A stretch of 64,000 bases of DNA from SZUA-442 sp963753185 (lineage in GTDB: Bacteria; Actinomycetota; Acidimicrobiia; Spongiisociales; UBA5794), in contig CAVWBO010000007.1 in assembly GCA_963753185.1 (NCBI GenBank), positions 186,001-250,000 on the forward strand, read 5' to 3'. The translations under genes were made by a program, and so were the position numbers. Of this stretch, positions 18,281 through 27,206 are shown in pieces. Under the pieces are notes generated by a model. It saw only the letters and a program-made list of their open reading frames with translations. It searched no databases and was not told the origin of the DNA. How positions within the stretch are numbered: the first letter of the stretch is position 1; every line of letters starts with the position of its first letter.

Positions 18281-19339
18281 ATGGACGACATCCGCCTCAC
18301 GGCGTACTCGCACGGCGCCGGTTGAGCGTGCAAGCTCGGACCTGACGAGCTGACGCAGGTTCTGCGTCCCTTGCGCGATCACCCAGCCACGCACCACCCG
18401 GACCTTCTCGTGGGTTTCGCCGGGTCGGACGACGCCGGGGTCATTCGCATCGACGCCGAGCGGGCGCTGGTCCAGACGGTGGACTTCTTCACACCGATCG
18501 TGGACGACGCCTATGACTGGGGACGGATCGCCGCAGCGAATGCACTGTCGGACGTCTATGCGATGGGCGCTGACCCCTTGACCGCCCTGCAACTCGTGGG
18601 ATGGCCGAGGGACGGGCTCCCGATGGACTTGCTTTCGTCCGTCATCCGCGGCGGTGCCGATGTGATGGCCGCCGCAGGATGTGTCATCGTGGGAGGCCAT
18701 TCGATCGACGACAGGGAACCGAAGTACGGATTCGCCGTCACCGGCATCGCGCCACCCGGTGACATCACGACGAACGCGTCGGCGATCGCCGGGCAATCCC
18801 TCTACCTCACGAAACCGATCGGGACGGGGATCCTTTCGACCGCACTGAAGAACGGGCGCCTCGATCCTGCATCGGCCGCCGAGCTCGTCTCCGTCATGAC
18901 GACCCTCAACGCCGCATCCGCCCGTGCAGTCCGACGGATCGGCGCACGAGCCGTCACGGATGTGACCGGATTCGGACTCATCGGCCACCTCGCGGAGATG
19001 GTCAGGGCCTCAGGGACGAGCGCAGTGGTTCAGGTCGAAGCCGTGCCGCTCCTCGACGGCGCTCGTGTCCTCGCCGGCGAAGGCATGATTCCCGGCGGAA
19101 CGAGGCGGAACCTCGGGTCCGTCTCGGCAATGCTCGATCCGGGCAACTCCGAGGAGGTGGACCGCATCCTCCTTGCGGACGCCCAGACCTCCGGGGGGCT
19201 CCTGGTCGCCGTCGACGCGGCGCTGGACGCCGCCTTCGAGCAGGCGATCGAGGACGAGGGAGCGGTCGCGTGGCGCATCGGTTCCATCGTCGCAAGGACC
19301 TTCGCCCACGGGCCCTCCGGACAGATAGCGCTCGTCTGA
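18281..19339 (+). CDS. selD: selenide, water dikinase, selenocysteine-containing
   Basis: Makes selenophosphate from selenide and ATP for selenocysteine and selenouridine synthesis. Reading from the ATG at 18281, codon 15 is TGA (18323-18325) in the context HGAG-TGA-ACK, exactly where SelD proteins carry catalytic Cys or Sec followed by xxK; the frame stays open from there to 19339 (352 residues). The downstream part is canonical: DDAGVIRIDAERALVQTVDFFTPIVDD, GGHSIDDREPKYG, VTDVTGFGLIGHLAEM and QTSGGLLVAV. A stem-loop that fits a bacterial SECIS follows the TGA. A caller without Sec decoding would truncate the gene to a TTG start at 18371 and lose the active site. Confidence 0.92.
18326..18356 (+). 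promoter_or_regulatory. candidate bacterial SECIS element in selD
   Basis: Immediately 3' of the in-frame TGA, a 6-bp perfect stem (18333-18338 with 18346-18351) closes a 7-nt loop (GACCTGA). An outer 4-bp helix (18326-18329 with 18353-18356) adds to it across a small internal loop. The apical loop begins with G and lies 13 nt after the TGA. This fits the loose bacterial SECIS pattern recognised by SelB; its activity is inferred. Confidence 0.65.
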
Positions 19340-19547
19340 GCCGAGACTCCCCTGACCATGCTCTCGTGACCCATGCGCTCCTGGCCTTGGGTGTCGGAGC
19401 CACCTCGGGGCACCCTTCCCGGCACGACGAGGGTGCGACAATTGCCCCTTCACGCGCCGGTTCGGATCGGTACCGTTTGTCTATTGGCCGGTTGCGGACA
19501 TGTCCTGCCGGACCCTCTCGTCCCCCCTGGAGGTTCCGGCATTGCGA

Positions 19548-19579
19548 CGGTGGGTCCCCACCCCGGTGGGGGCCCACCG
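19548..19579. other. strong hairpin in the selD-mgtE intergenic region
   Basis: A 14-bp, almost perfect GC-rich stem (arms 19548-19561 and 19566-19579, one G-T wobble, 4-nt loop) lies 208 nt after selD and 53 nt before mgtE. No U-tract follows. It could terminate selD transcription or form part of an mgtE leader. I could not match the surrounding sequence to the M-box magnesium riboswitch. The remainder of 19340-19631 shows no gene. Confidence 0.55.
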
Positions 19580-19631
19580 CTCGCCCGAGGTCAGGTCCGA
19601 GCATCGACCGAGGCGATAGGCTGGCGACGAA

Positions 19632-21047
19632 ATGAGGATCCGCATCCCACGCCCGCGCCAGTTCGGCTCCATGCTCCGGGATCTCGCTCGCCGCAACCCA
19701 GAAGAGGCTGAGGCCTACCTCGATACCCATCAGGACGCGTGGGAGGATCTCGCCGAGCGCAACCCCCACGACGCCGCTGACATCCTCGAAGCCATCGACG
19801 AGGAGGGCGCCGCCGACCTCCTGCGAGACCTCGACCTGGCAGACGCCGGCGACGTCCTCGACGAGATGCGCCCGGAGGCTGCCGCTGACGTCCTCCAGGA
19901 GATGCAGCCAGAACGGGCAGCCGAGCTGGTCTCCCAGATGGAACCCGATCAGGCGGCCGACGTGATCGGCGCACTCGACGCGGAGGATCGAACAGCGGTG
20001 CTGTTCCACCTCGATCGAGGTACGGCCGCCGAGGTCGAACGTCTCCTCATGTTCGCCGCGGACACCGCGGGCGGCATGATGACGACCGACATCGCAGCCC
20101 TCCCCGCGGGCCTGTCTGCGGGGGAAGCGATCGAGGCCCTCAGGCGACTCCATGACGAACTCGGCTCGAACCTCCTGTACGTGTACGTCGTCGACAGCGA
20201 CGGACGGCTTCTCGGTGTCGTGTCGTTCCGCGATCTCGTGTTCGCACGACCCGGATCCGCCCTCGAGGAGGTCATGGAGCCCCACGTCGTCAAGGTGTCG
20301 ACCGATACCGACCGCGAACAGGTGGCCGAGCTCGTCCAGCGCTATCGCCTCATCGCCATCCCGGTTGTCGATGGTGACGAGCGCCTCGTCGGAATGGTGA
20401 AGGTCGCTGAGGCCCTCGAGGCGATCCAGGCCGAAGCCGGTGAGGACATCGCCGTGATGGTCGGTGCAGGTGTCGAGGAAACGGTCTTCACGCCCGTGGG
20501 TCGGTCGGTGAGGCGCCGGATCCCGTGGATCACGTTCAACCTCGTCGTCGGCATCGTCGTCGCGGCGGTGATCTCGCAGTTCGAGGCAACGCTCACGACC
20601 TACGCGGTACTCGCCGCATACATGCCGCTCGTCGCCCTCCTGTCCGGCAACTCAGGGGCCCAATCCCTTGCCGTCATCATTCGCTCAATGGCGGTCGGCG
20701 ACATCCCGCGAGGGCGCGCATGGCGCGCGATCAGGAGGGAGGTCGCCGTTGGGCTCATCGACGGGTTCATCATCGCGGTGATCGCAGCGTCCACCGCTGC
20801 CCTGACGCTGCACCTCTTCCAGGATTCCGGCGGCGAGGCGGTGGCGGCCGGTGAGCTCGCGGTGATCATCTTCGTCGCCGTGTGGGTCGCGTTCATCGTC
20901 GCCGGGCTCGTCGGAGCAGGGATACCCGTCGCCCTTCGCAGGGTCGGTCAGGATCCTGCAGTGGCATCGAACATCTTCCTCACCATGACGACCGACATGG
21001 TCGGGTTCGGAGGCTTCCTGATCATCTCGACGCTGCTCCTGAGCTGA
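19632..21047 (+). CDS. mgtE: magnesium transporter MgtE
   Basis: Mg2+-gated channel/transporter of the inner membrane, 471 residues. The N-terminal acidic superhelical domain carries repeats such as AADVLQEMQPERAAELVSQM and DQAADVIGALDAEDR. A pair of CBS domains follows (LLYVYVVDSDGRLLGVVSFRDL; LIAIPVVDGDERLVGMVKV). The C-terminal five-helix pore domain is from about residue 295, with the conserved LSGNSGAQSLAVIIRSMA. Preceded by a 292-nt intergenic region with a strong hairpin. Convergent with the lipoprotein gene, 3 nt apart. Confidence 0.95.
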   Translation: MRIRIPRPRQFGSMLRDLARRNPEEAEAYLDTHQDAWEDLAERNPHDAADILEAIDEEGAADLLRDLDLADAGDVLDEMRPEAAADVLQEMQPERAAELVSQMEPDQAADVIGALDAEDRTAVLFHLDRGTAAEVERLLMFAADTAGGMMTTDIAALPAGLSAGEAIEALRRLHDELGSNLLYVYVVDSDGRLLGVVSFRDLVFARPGSALEEVMEPHVVKVSTDTDREQVAELVQRYRLIAIPVVDGDERLVGMVKVAEALEAIQAEAGEDIAVMVGAGVEETVFTPVGRSVRRRIPWITFNLVVGIVVAAVISQFEATLTTYAVLAAYMPLVALLSGNSGAQSLAVIIRSMAVGDIPRGRAWRAIRREVAVGLIDGFIIAVIAASTAALTLHLFQDSGGEAVAAGELAVIIFVAVWVAFIVAGLVGAGIPVALRRVGQDPAVASNIFLTMTTDMVGFGGFLIISTLLLS

Positions 21048-21050
21048 CGA

Positions 21051-21573
21051 TCAGCTCCCGAGCACGGTCGATCCGCTCGACGCGAATGGGCCGAGGTATG
21101 TGATCCGGAACCCGTCATCGAGCCGTGCGAGGTAGTTCGCGCTCACGGCGTCCAGCTGCTCCTCGGATGCCTCGGGATCCGAGACGATGGCCGCCGCCGC
21201 CGCGCTCGTCCACCACGTGCAAGGTGGTGACGGGTGGGAAGAACTCCACGACCTCGAATATGACGTCGTACAGGTCGATGTCCGTGAGGCTGTCGTACGA
21301 CGTCGGATCGAGGAGGACCGTGACATCATCACCGAGGCCGTCGGTCGGGGTTCGAGCGAATATGCGGTACACGGGAGCGGACAACTCGTTCACGGGCGGA
21401 AGCGTGGTGGTGGCGGCTGTCGTTTGCGTGGTGGCGGCGACAGTCGTGGAGGGAGGGAGTGTCGTGATCGGGTCGGTGGCGATCGTCGTCTCGGAGCCGC
21501 CGCTCGACGAGCATCCTGACGAGATGAGGGCGAGTGCGGCGATACCCACAGCGAAGGGCTGCCATCGAGTCAT
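21051..21573 (-). pseudogene. small lipoprotein with Thr-rich linker, frameshifted
   Basis: From the ATG at 21573: signal peptide and lipobox ISSGC (Cys 21), a Thr/Ala-rich linker, then a short domain (VYRIFARTPTDGLGDDVTVLL, DVIFEVVEFFPPVTTLHVVDE). The frame breaks in a GCC repeat at about 21189-21203; the continuation (AIVSDPEASEEQLDAVSANY, ending SGSTVLGS) reaches 21051 in another frame. One extra base or two missing bases explains it, and a short GC repeat is a typical error site. The intact product would be about 173 residues. No family recognised. The start overlaps the upstream hypothetical gene by 4 nt. Confidence 0.75.
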
Positions 21574-22010
21574 GTAGCGATGCTACCTCCGGCCGATCCG
21601 TCGAGACGATCTTGCCGCCAGGTCTCGTAGTCGATGCCGTCGAGATACGGGAGATTGTTCACGACGGGGAACAGGGCGCTGACGTGTTCGAAGGTCGACT
21701 CATCGTCGGACCTGGCGAGGAGGGCGAATGCGAGATCGAGCTGGGGACGCCATGCCCTGACACCGAGTGCCATGTCGACCCGCGCCTTCCAGTCCTCTGG
21801 TGCACCATCGGATTCCCGATCCTCCCAGAATGCGGCGATCCGTCGTCCGGCCGTCAGGCATCGCCTCACATGCCGTGCGAGTTCCTTGTCGATCGGGGTT
21901 TCGCTCGCGACCGTCTCCGACCAGTCGAGGAACGCCTGCTCGTTCCACCTCCCCGGCTCCATAGAGCATCCCCGGTAGAGGTCGTCGACAGCGGCGAGCA
22001 GCCCGCTCAT
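21570..22010 (-). CDS. conserved hypothetical protein
   Basis: 146-residue soluble, acidic, mostly helical protein (RWNEQAFLDWSETVASETP, ARHVRRCLTAGRRIAAFWEDR, WRPQLDLAFALLAR). I recognise no family or catalytic motif. It is coupled on both sides by 4-nt overlaps (22007-22010 with the aminotransferase gene and 21570-21573 with the lipoprotein gene), so it is certainly part of the 21-25.7 kb minus-strand operon. The operon order suggests it is translated, but gives no function. Confidence 0.8.
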   Translation of the reverse strand: MSGLLAAVDDLYRGCSMEPGRWNEQAFLDWSETVASETPIDKELARHVRRCLTAGRRIAAFWEDRESDGAPEDWKARVDMALGVRAWRPQLDLAFALLARSDDESTFEHVSALFPVVNNLPYLDGIDYETWRQDRLDGSAGGSIAT

Positions 22011-22843
22011 CCGGTCTCACGCTCGACGAGTTCGCGGAACCCCTCGGCGAGGCGTTCCACCACGGGACCCCGACGGAACTCCGTGGATCCGACGGCGGTG
22101 ACGGGGAGGACCTGGCGAACCGTCGACATCACGAACACCTCGTCCGCGCCGATCAGGTCGCTCCGAACGAAGCGGTCCTCGAGCACGGGTATGCCTTCTG
22201 CGGCCGCGACCTCGATCGCCGCCTCCCTGGTTATGGACGCGAGGATGTGGCTGTCGAGGGCCGGTGTGCAGAAAACACCGTCCGAGATCCATCCGATGGA
22301 GAACGTCGGACCCTCGAGGACGACGTCACCATCCCCCACCAGCGCAGCGTCGTCGAATCCATTGGACCGCGCCCTGATCGTGGCTGCGAGGTTCGGTCCG
22401 TAGGAGAGGGTCTTGGCGCCGGTGAGCTCGGACGACCTTCCGTCTGCGTGCCATGGGGCATCGAGGAGGTCGAGGCGGACCGAAGCCGGGATCTCTGGCA
22501 ACGGTTCGAGGAATGCGACGACGACGTTGTCAGTACCGGGGTGCTTGGCATCGAGGCCACCCGTGACATAGATGCGCAGGACACCGTCGCCCGGGGCGGC
22601 GACCGTCGTGCACCATGCCGCGAGCAGCTCCCGCGGCGGCAACGGTATGAGCAGGTTCGCTGCGCTGCGCTCCAGCCGATCGAGATGGCCGGCGAGCCGG
22701 AACGGGACTCCGCGGTAGCACCGCATCGCCTCGAAGCATCCGTACCCGCGCTGGAACCCGATGTCGAACACGCTCACACGCGCGGCGTCTGGTTCGTATT
22801 CGACGCCGTTCATCAGCACCGGTCCGAGCACGCGGTCGGTCAC
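22007..22843 (-). CDS. class IV aminotransferase (branched-chain aminotransferase/aminodeoxychorismate lyase family)
   Basis: 278-residue fold-type IV PLP enzyme. Markers: VSVFDIGFQRGYGCFEAMRCYRG near the N-terminus, the probable PLP lysine in LTGAKTLSYGPN, and VLEGPTFSIGWISDGVFCTPALDSHILASITRE, which contains the phosphate-binding turn. The short length favours 4-amino-4-deoxychorismate lyase or D-amino acid/branched-chain transaminase; sequence alone does not settle which. It overlaps nadE upstream and the hypothetical gene downstream by 4 nt each. Confidence 0.85.
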   Translation of the reverse strand: MTDRVLGPVLMNGVEYEPDAARVSVFDIGFQRGYGCFEAMRCYRGVPFRLAGHLDRLERSAANLLIPLPPRELLAAWCTTVAAPGDGVLRIYVTGGLDAKHPGTDNVVVAFLEPLPEIPASVRLDLLDAPWHADGRSSELTGAKTLSYGPNLAATIRARSNGFDDAALVGDGDVVLEGPTFSIGWISDGVFCTPALDSHILASITREAAIEVAAAEGIPVLEDRFVRSDLIGADEVFVMSTVRQVLPVTAVGSTEFRRGPVVERLAEGFRELVERETG

Positions 22844-24546
22844 GGGCGGAAGCCGTTGGTAAGGGGAAGCCGTCGATCGCGACCGAACGCCTTGACGGTG
22901 ATCTTGACCCCTGGCGCAGCCTGCCTCCGCTTGTATTCGTTTCGATCGACCATCGTGGCGATCTCCCTCGCGATCGTTGCATCGATACCTGCTCGTGAGA
23001 TCTCAGCCGCCGTCATGTCGAGCTCGATGTAGCGGAACAGGATGTCGTCGAGCACGTCGTACGGTGGAAGCGAGTCGACGTCGCGCTGGTCCGGACGGAG
23101 CTCGGCTGACGGCTCCTTCTCGATGATCGCAGGAGGGATCACCTCACCTCGCGTGTTCCGCCAGCGCGCGAGGTCGTACACCATCGTCTTGTAGACGTCC
23201 TTGAGCACGGAGAAGCCACCGTTCATGTCGCCGTAGAGCGTCGCGTATCCCACAGCCATCTCCGACTTGTTGCCCGTCGCGACGACCATGCCCCCGTGCT
23301 TGTTCGACACGGCCATGAGGACGGTTCCCCGAATTCGGGACTGGAGGTTCTCTTCGGCGACGTTCGGGGGAACGTCGCCGAAGACATCCTCGAGTGCGGT
23401 GAGGAAGTCGGCGAAGATCTCGTCGATCGGGATCGTGTCGATCCGGATGCCGAGGCGCTCGGCGAGGTCGATCGAGTCGTCCACGGAACCCTGCGACGAG
23501 TAGCGCGACGGCATCGTGATCCCCCTCACACCATCGGGTCCGAGCGCATCGACGGCGATGGCAGCCGTGAGTGCGGAATCGATACCGCCGCTGAGGCCGA
23601 TGATGACCTCGGAGAACCCATTCTTGGTCACGTACCCGTGAAGGCCCGTACACAGGGCCAGGTACACCTCCTCGATGTCTTCGAGTTCCTCCGCGATTGC
23701 AGGGGCGTCGATCGCGATCCTGTGCGGTCGGGCGCTTCCGACATCGATGACAGGCAGCAGGGGCGCCGCGTGGCCCTCGAGGGGCACATCGACGATGAAC
23801 ATGTCCTCACGGAACTCGGGCGCCCTGGCGAGGATCTCGCCGTCGGGAGCGACGACCACCGAACCACCGTCGAAGACGAGCTCGTCCTGACCCCCGACAG
23901 CGTTCACATAGACGACTGCGCAGCCACCGGCAGTCGCGCGATCGCGCAGCATCGAGAGGCGCTCGGTCCGTTTGAAGAGGTGGTAGGGCGAACCGTTGAT
24001 GTTCAGCAGGACCTCGGCACCGCCGACGGCCTGGCCTGTCGGCGGACCGTCCTCGTCCCAGATGTCCTCACAGATCGACACACCGCACAGGGCCGACCCG
24101 ATCGCATGGAGTCGCATCGGCGTCCGACCCTCGACGAAGTACCTCGCCTCATCGAACACGCCGTAGTTCGGGAGCAGCACCTTGTGGTACACGTCCACGA
24201 CGCGGCCGGACGAGACGATCGCCGCGGCGTTGGCAACGCGCCTCCCGAGGGAGTCGTCGTCCTTTCGGGCAGCATCGAGGCGATCGACGAACCCGACGAT
24301 GACCGCGGTATCACCCGATGCTGCCGCTATCCGTTCGAGGGCGGCGAGGTTCTCGGCGACGAAGCCGTCCCGCAGGACGAGATCCTCTGGCGGGTAGCCC
24401 GAGATCGCCAGCTCCGGCAGGACGAGGACATCGGCGTCCCTGTCCTCAGCCCATGCCATGGCATCGAGGATCCGGGACTCGTTGGCAGCGATGTCGCCGA
24501 CGATGAAGTCGAGCTGCGCGCCGGCAACCCGCAGGACGCGTGTCAC
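22840..24546 (-). CDS. nadE: glutamine-dependent NAD+ synthetase
   Basis: Last step of NAD synthesis, amidating deamido-NAD with glutamine-derived ammonia. 568 residues. The N-terminal nitrilase-type glutaminase domain has Glu in VLPELAISGYPPEDL, Lys in YHKVLLPNYGVFDE and nucleophile Cys in GVSICEDIW. The C-terminal ATP-pyrophosphatase domain has SGGIDSALTAAIA, followed by ATGNKSEMAVGYATLYGD. The GTG at 24546 overlaps the upstream GCS2 gene as GTGA, fixing the start. Confidence 0.95.
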   Translation of the reverse strand: MTRVLRVAGAQLDFIVGDIAANESRILDAMAWAEDRDADVLVLPELAISGYPPEDLVLRDGFVAENLAALERIAAASGDTAVIVGFVDRLDAARKDDDSLGRRVANAAAIVSSGRVVDVYHKVLLPNYGVFDEARYFVEGRTPMRLHAIGSALCGVSICEDIWDEDGPPTGQAVGGAEVLLNINGSPYHLFKRTERLSMLRDRATAGGCAVVYVNAVGGQDELVFDGGSVVVAPDGEILARAPEFREDMFIVDVPLEGHAAPLLPVIDVGSARPHRIAIDAPAIAEELEDIEEVYLALCTGLHGYVTKNGFSEVIIGLSGGIDSALTAAIAVDALGPDGVRGITMPSRYSSQGSVDDSIDLAERLGIRIDTIPIDEIFADFLTALEDVFGDVPPNVAEENLQSRIRGTVLMAVSNKHGGMVVATGNKSEMAVGYATLYGDMNGGFSVLKDVYKTMVYDLARWRNTRGEVIPPAIIEKEPSAELRPDQRDVDSLPPYDVLDDILFRYIELDMTAAEISRAGIDATIAREIATMVDRNEYKRRQAAPGVKITVKAFGRDRRLPLTNGFRP

Positions 24547-25679
24547 AGACCCTCCGTCGTCTCGACGATGAGGTGGTCGACGACAGCACGCAGCGCCTCC
24601 TGTTTGGATGCGCCGTCTGCCACGGCGGCTGCGTATGCGCGCAGCTGGCGGTCCGAGCTCGTGCCTTCTGCCGTGATCTGGCGTATGCGCATCACCGAGT
24701 CGAGTGAACCGAGCGCGGCTGAGGCATCGCCGACGAGTTCGATGAGCTCCTCGGCGAGGTCGGCCATCGGGACGAGTTCGCCACGGCCGAAGTCGATCAG
24801 GGACTCCTCCACGCCGTATCGTTGCGCACGCCAACTGTTCTCGGCGATCAGCATCCTCGAGTAGACGCGCCATCTCTGGTTGTTGAGGCGGCGCTCGTAC
24901 AGCATCGCGAGCAGCGCCTGGTACAGGGCCGCGATCGAGATCGCGTCCTCGTACCGGGTGCAGATGTCGGACGACCTCATCTCGAGCGTCGGGTACCGCG
25001 CCGAGGGACGGATGTCCCACCACAGCTTCGTGGAGTCCTCGATCACGCCGGTTGTCACGAGGACGTCGACGTGGCGCTGATAGTCCGACCAGTCGCTGAA
25101 ATCGTCAGGGATCCCCGTGCGAGGCAGTGCACGGAACACCGCGGGACGGTAGCTCTTGAGGCCGGTGTCGTTGCCGTGCCAGAACGGGCTCGACCCGGAC
25201 AGCGCCAGGATGTGGGGCAGGAAGTACGACACCTGGTTCATCAGGTCGATTCGCAGGTCCCTGTCCGCGATCTCCACGTGCACGTGCATGCCGCAGATGA
25301 GCAGCCTGCGAACCACACCCTGGAGGGCATCTGCGAGGAGGCGGTATCGCTCCTTGTCCGTGAACTGCTGGTCGCCCCAGATGGCGAACGGATGCGTCGA
25401 GGCAGAGATGATGGCCATGCCGTGCTCCTCGACGGTGTCAGAGACGAATCGGCGCATGACCGCGAGGTACTCGGCGAGCTCCGTCACGTTCGCGCAGACA
25501 GGAGTGCCGATCTCGATCTGGGAACGGAGGAACTCGGGACTCGTCATGCCGACGGGTGGCTTCTCGAGCCTGGCGAGGACCGCGTCCGGCAGGTCCGACA
25601 CGAGGTCGCGGGTCGACCGGTCGACGACGAAGTACTCCTCTTCGACGCCGATCGTCAGGCTCGGGCGCTCGGGAATCAT
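24543..25679 (-). CDS. carboxylate-amine ligase, glutamate-cysteine ligase type 2 family (YbdK-like)
   Basis: 378-residue ATP-grasp-like GCS2 enzyme, predicted to join an amino group to a glutamate-like carboxylate. Motifs: LTIGVEEEYFVVD at the N-terminus, MHVHVEIADRDLRIDLMNQ, and EMRSSDICTRYEDAISIAAL. The ATG at 25679 is chosen because CGGAGG sits seven bases upstream; an ATG at 25694 would place that site inside the gene. In actinobacteria such proteins serve glutathione-like, ergothioneine or unknown pathways, so the exact substrate is open. First gene of the tightly overlapped operon. Confidence 0.88.
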   Translation of the reverse strand: MIPERPSLTIGVEEEYFVVDRSTRDLVSDLPDAVLARLEKPPVGMTSPEFLRSQIEIGTPVCANVTELAEYLAVMRRFVSDTVEEHGMAIISASTHPFAIWGDQQFTDKERYRLLADALQGVVRRLLICGMHVHVEIADRDLRIDLMNQVSYFLPHILALSGSSPFWHGNDTGLKSYRPAVFRALPRTGIPDDFSDWSDYQRHVDVLVTTGVIEDSTKLWWDIRPSARYPTLEMRSSDICTRYEDAISIAALYQALLAMLYERRLNNQRWRVYSRMLIAENSWRAQRYGVEESLIDFGRGELVPMADLAEELIELVGDASAALGSLDSVMRIRQITAEGTSSDRQLRAYAAAVADGASKQEALRAVVDHLIVETTEGL

Positions 25680-25720
25680 CGTCGACCTCCGCATGACAGG
25701 CTAGACCATCGCACCGGGCA

Positions 25721-26743
25721 TCACGGAACGATGAGGAGGCCTTCCGATTCGAGCGCGAGCCGCAGCGTCCCTTCCTCACCGGGCCGTACCGACAAGGTGA
25801 GGACGCCGCCACCGCCGTACGGAGCGTGACGCATCTGGATGTCGCGGATGTCCACGCCGGATGCCTCGAACGCATGCCCGACCTTGGCGAGCTCGCCGGG
25901 GCGGTCAGCGAGTGCGACACGCACATGCGCGACGGGTGATCCCAGGGCGCGTCGGGTGTCGCGCGCCGTGGTCAACATGGTGAGGAGTGAGTCGTCCCTG
26001 CTCACGATCGCGGCTTCGATCACCGAGAGACGCTCGCGAAGCGCACCGATCGCGTGGAGGACCGCTTCGTCGTTCGTCTTGAGGATCTCGACCCACCCGA
26101 GTGGCTCGGATGCCCCGACCCTCGTCAGATCGCGGAAGCTGCCTGCCGCGAGATCGAGGGACGCATCGTCCGCCGCCGCCGTGGCGAGGAGGGCGCTTGC
26201 GACGACTTGGGGAAGGTGGCTGATCAGGGCGACGGCACGATCGTGCTGTCGAGCTTCCATCATGATGGCCCGTGCACCGAGGCCCTCGACGACCCCCAGA
26301 ACGACCGCGGTCGCATCAGCAGGAGCACCGCCCACGACGACCCACGAGGCGCCGCTGAAGAGGGCAGGGCTGGCTGCCTCGGGCCCCGACGTCTCACGGC
26401 CAGCCATCGGGTGCGTGCCGACGAAGCGGGGCAGGTGACCGGAGACGGCCACGACAGCTTCCTTGACTCCGGCAACGTCCATGACCACAGCGTCCGTGGC
26501 AAGGGAAGCGACGATCTCGATCGTCGCCTTTGGTGGCGCTGCGACGACCACGAGGTCGACGCCGTCGATCGCAGAGGCGATCGAACCGTCGTGCGAGTCG
26601 ATGAGGGCGAGCTGGATCGACCGAGTCGCGATGTCGGGATCGGCATCGTGCCCGACAACGTGCCACCCCATCGCCCGGAGTCCAGCGGCGATCGATCCGC
26701 CGATGAGGCCGACGCCGATGACCGCTGCTCTCCTCGTCGCCAC
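25721..26743 (-). CDS. tyrA: prephenate dehydrogenase with C-terminal ACT domain
   Basis: Oxidative decarboxylation of prephenate to 4-hydroxyphenylpyruvate in tyrosine synthesis. 340 residues. Rossmann motif VIGVGLIGGSIAAGL; substrate-site region RFVGTHPMAGRETSGPEAA; helical domain with LISHLPQVVASALL and FRDLTRVGASEPLGW. A C-terminal ACT domain (VRVALADRPGELAKVGHAFEASGV) is the probable Tyr feedback site. GTG start at 26743. The matching chorismate mutase is encoded at 10.0-10.3 kb. Confidence 0.94.
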   Translation of the reverse strand: MATRRAAVIGVGLIGGSIAAGLRAMGWHVVGHDADPDIATRSIQLALIDSHDGSIASAIDGVDLVVVAAPPKATIEIVASLATDAVVMDVAGVKEAVVAVSGHLPRFVGTHPMAGRETSGPEAASPALFSGASWVVVGGAPADATAVVLGVVEGLGARAIMMEARQHDRAVALISHLPQVVASALLATAAADDASLDLAAGSFRDLTRVGASEPLGWVEILKTNDEAVLHAIGALRERLSVIEAAIVSRDDSLLTMLTTARDTRRALGSPVAHVRVALADRPGELAKVGHAFEASGVDIRDIQMRHAPYGGGGVLTLSVRPGEEGTLRLALESEGLLIVP

Positions 26744-27206
26744 AGGGCGCTCCTCGATGTTCCTGATGGGGTGGCCGCGCGGGAGGCTAGGTGCGACCGG
26801 ACGGCAGGTTGTGTTTCCGGCGTCGGACCATCGATCCCTCCCTCCAAACGGGCATCACCGATGACGGCAGCGAATCCCTCCACCTCGTGCACGCCGCTGC
26901 CGACGAACGATGTGTAGATGGAGATCGTGGCTGGCATGCACCTCCTCTGGTGCTGCCAGCGCGCGATCGTCATCCAACGAGGACGCGAGCGCGGAGGAAT
27001 CGATCATGGTCACGCTGCGCGGGGCACTGACGGCCGAACCCGCCGATGTTCGATCAGTGGCCGATGTTCGATCGGTGGGTGGCGCACGGGCCTGCGACGA
27101 AGCTGGGGTCCGCCGGCGCGAGCGGGAAGAGCCGCTCGGCGGCTCGGTCGATGGAGGTTGCTCCGTCGACATGGGAGAACCTCTGATCGGCGTCGCGGGA
27201 TCGAAC
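26744..27206. other. 463-bp divergent intergenic region
   Basis: It lies between tyrA (minus) and a lipoprotein gene (plus). On the minus strand an ATG at 26938 preceded by GAGGAGG at good spacing opens a frame reading MPATISIYTSFVGSGVHEVE and onward, which runs into tyrA in another frame. It could be a small or decayed gene. On the plus strand a frame from 27006 leads into the lipoprotein gene and contains an 18-bp tandem duplication, but lacks recognisable sequence. No clear promoter hexamers stand out. Confidence 0.4.
27043..27078. repeat. 18-bp tandem direct repeat
   Basis: Two adjacent 18-bp copies (27043-27060 and 27061-27078) of CCGATGTTCGATCRGTGG differ at one position. They lie upstream of the lipoprotein gene, in the region between it and tyrA. 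They could be paired regulator sites or a simple duplication. Confidence 0.7.

Noticed and set aside
18110..18988. Minus-strand 292-codon frame opposite selD
   Set aside because: It is a shadow of selD and the hydrolase region; the plus strand has full SelD motifs.
19340..19631. tRNA-Sec or M-box riboswitch in the selD-mgtE gap
   Set aside because: I looked for a TCA anticodon arm, a TpsiC-like GGTTCGA and M-box conserved blocks, and found none that fit together.
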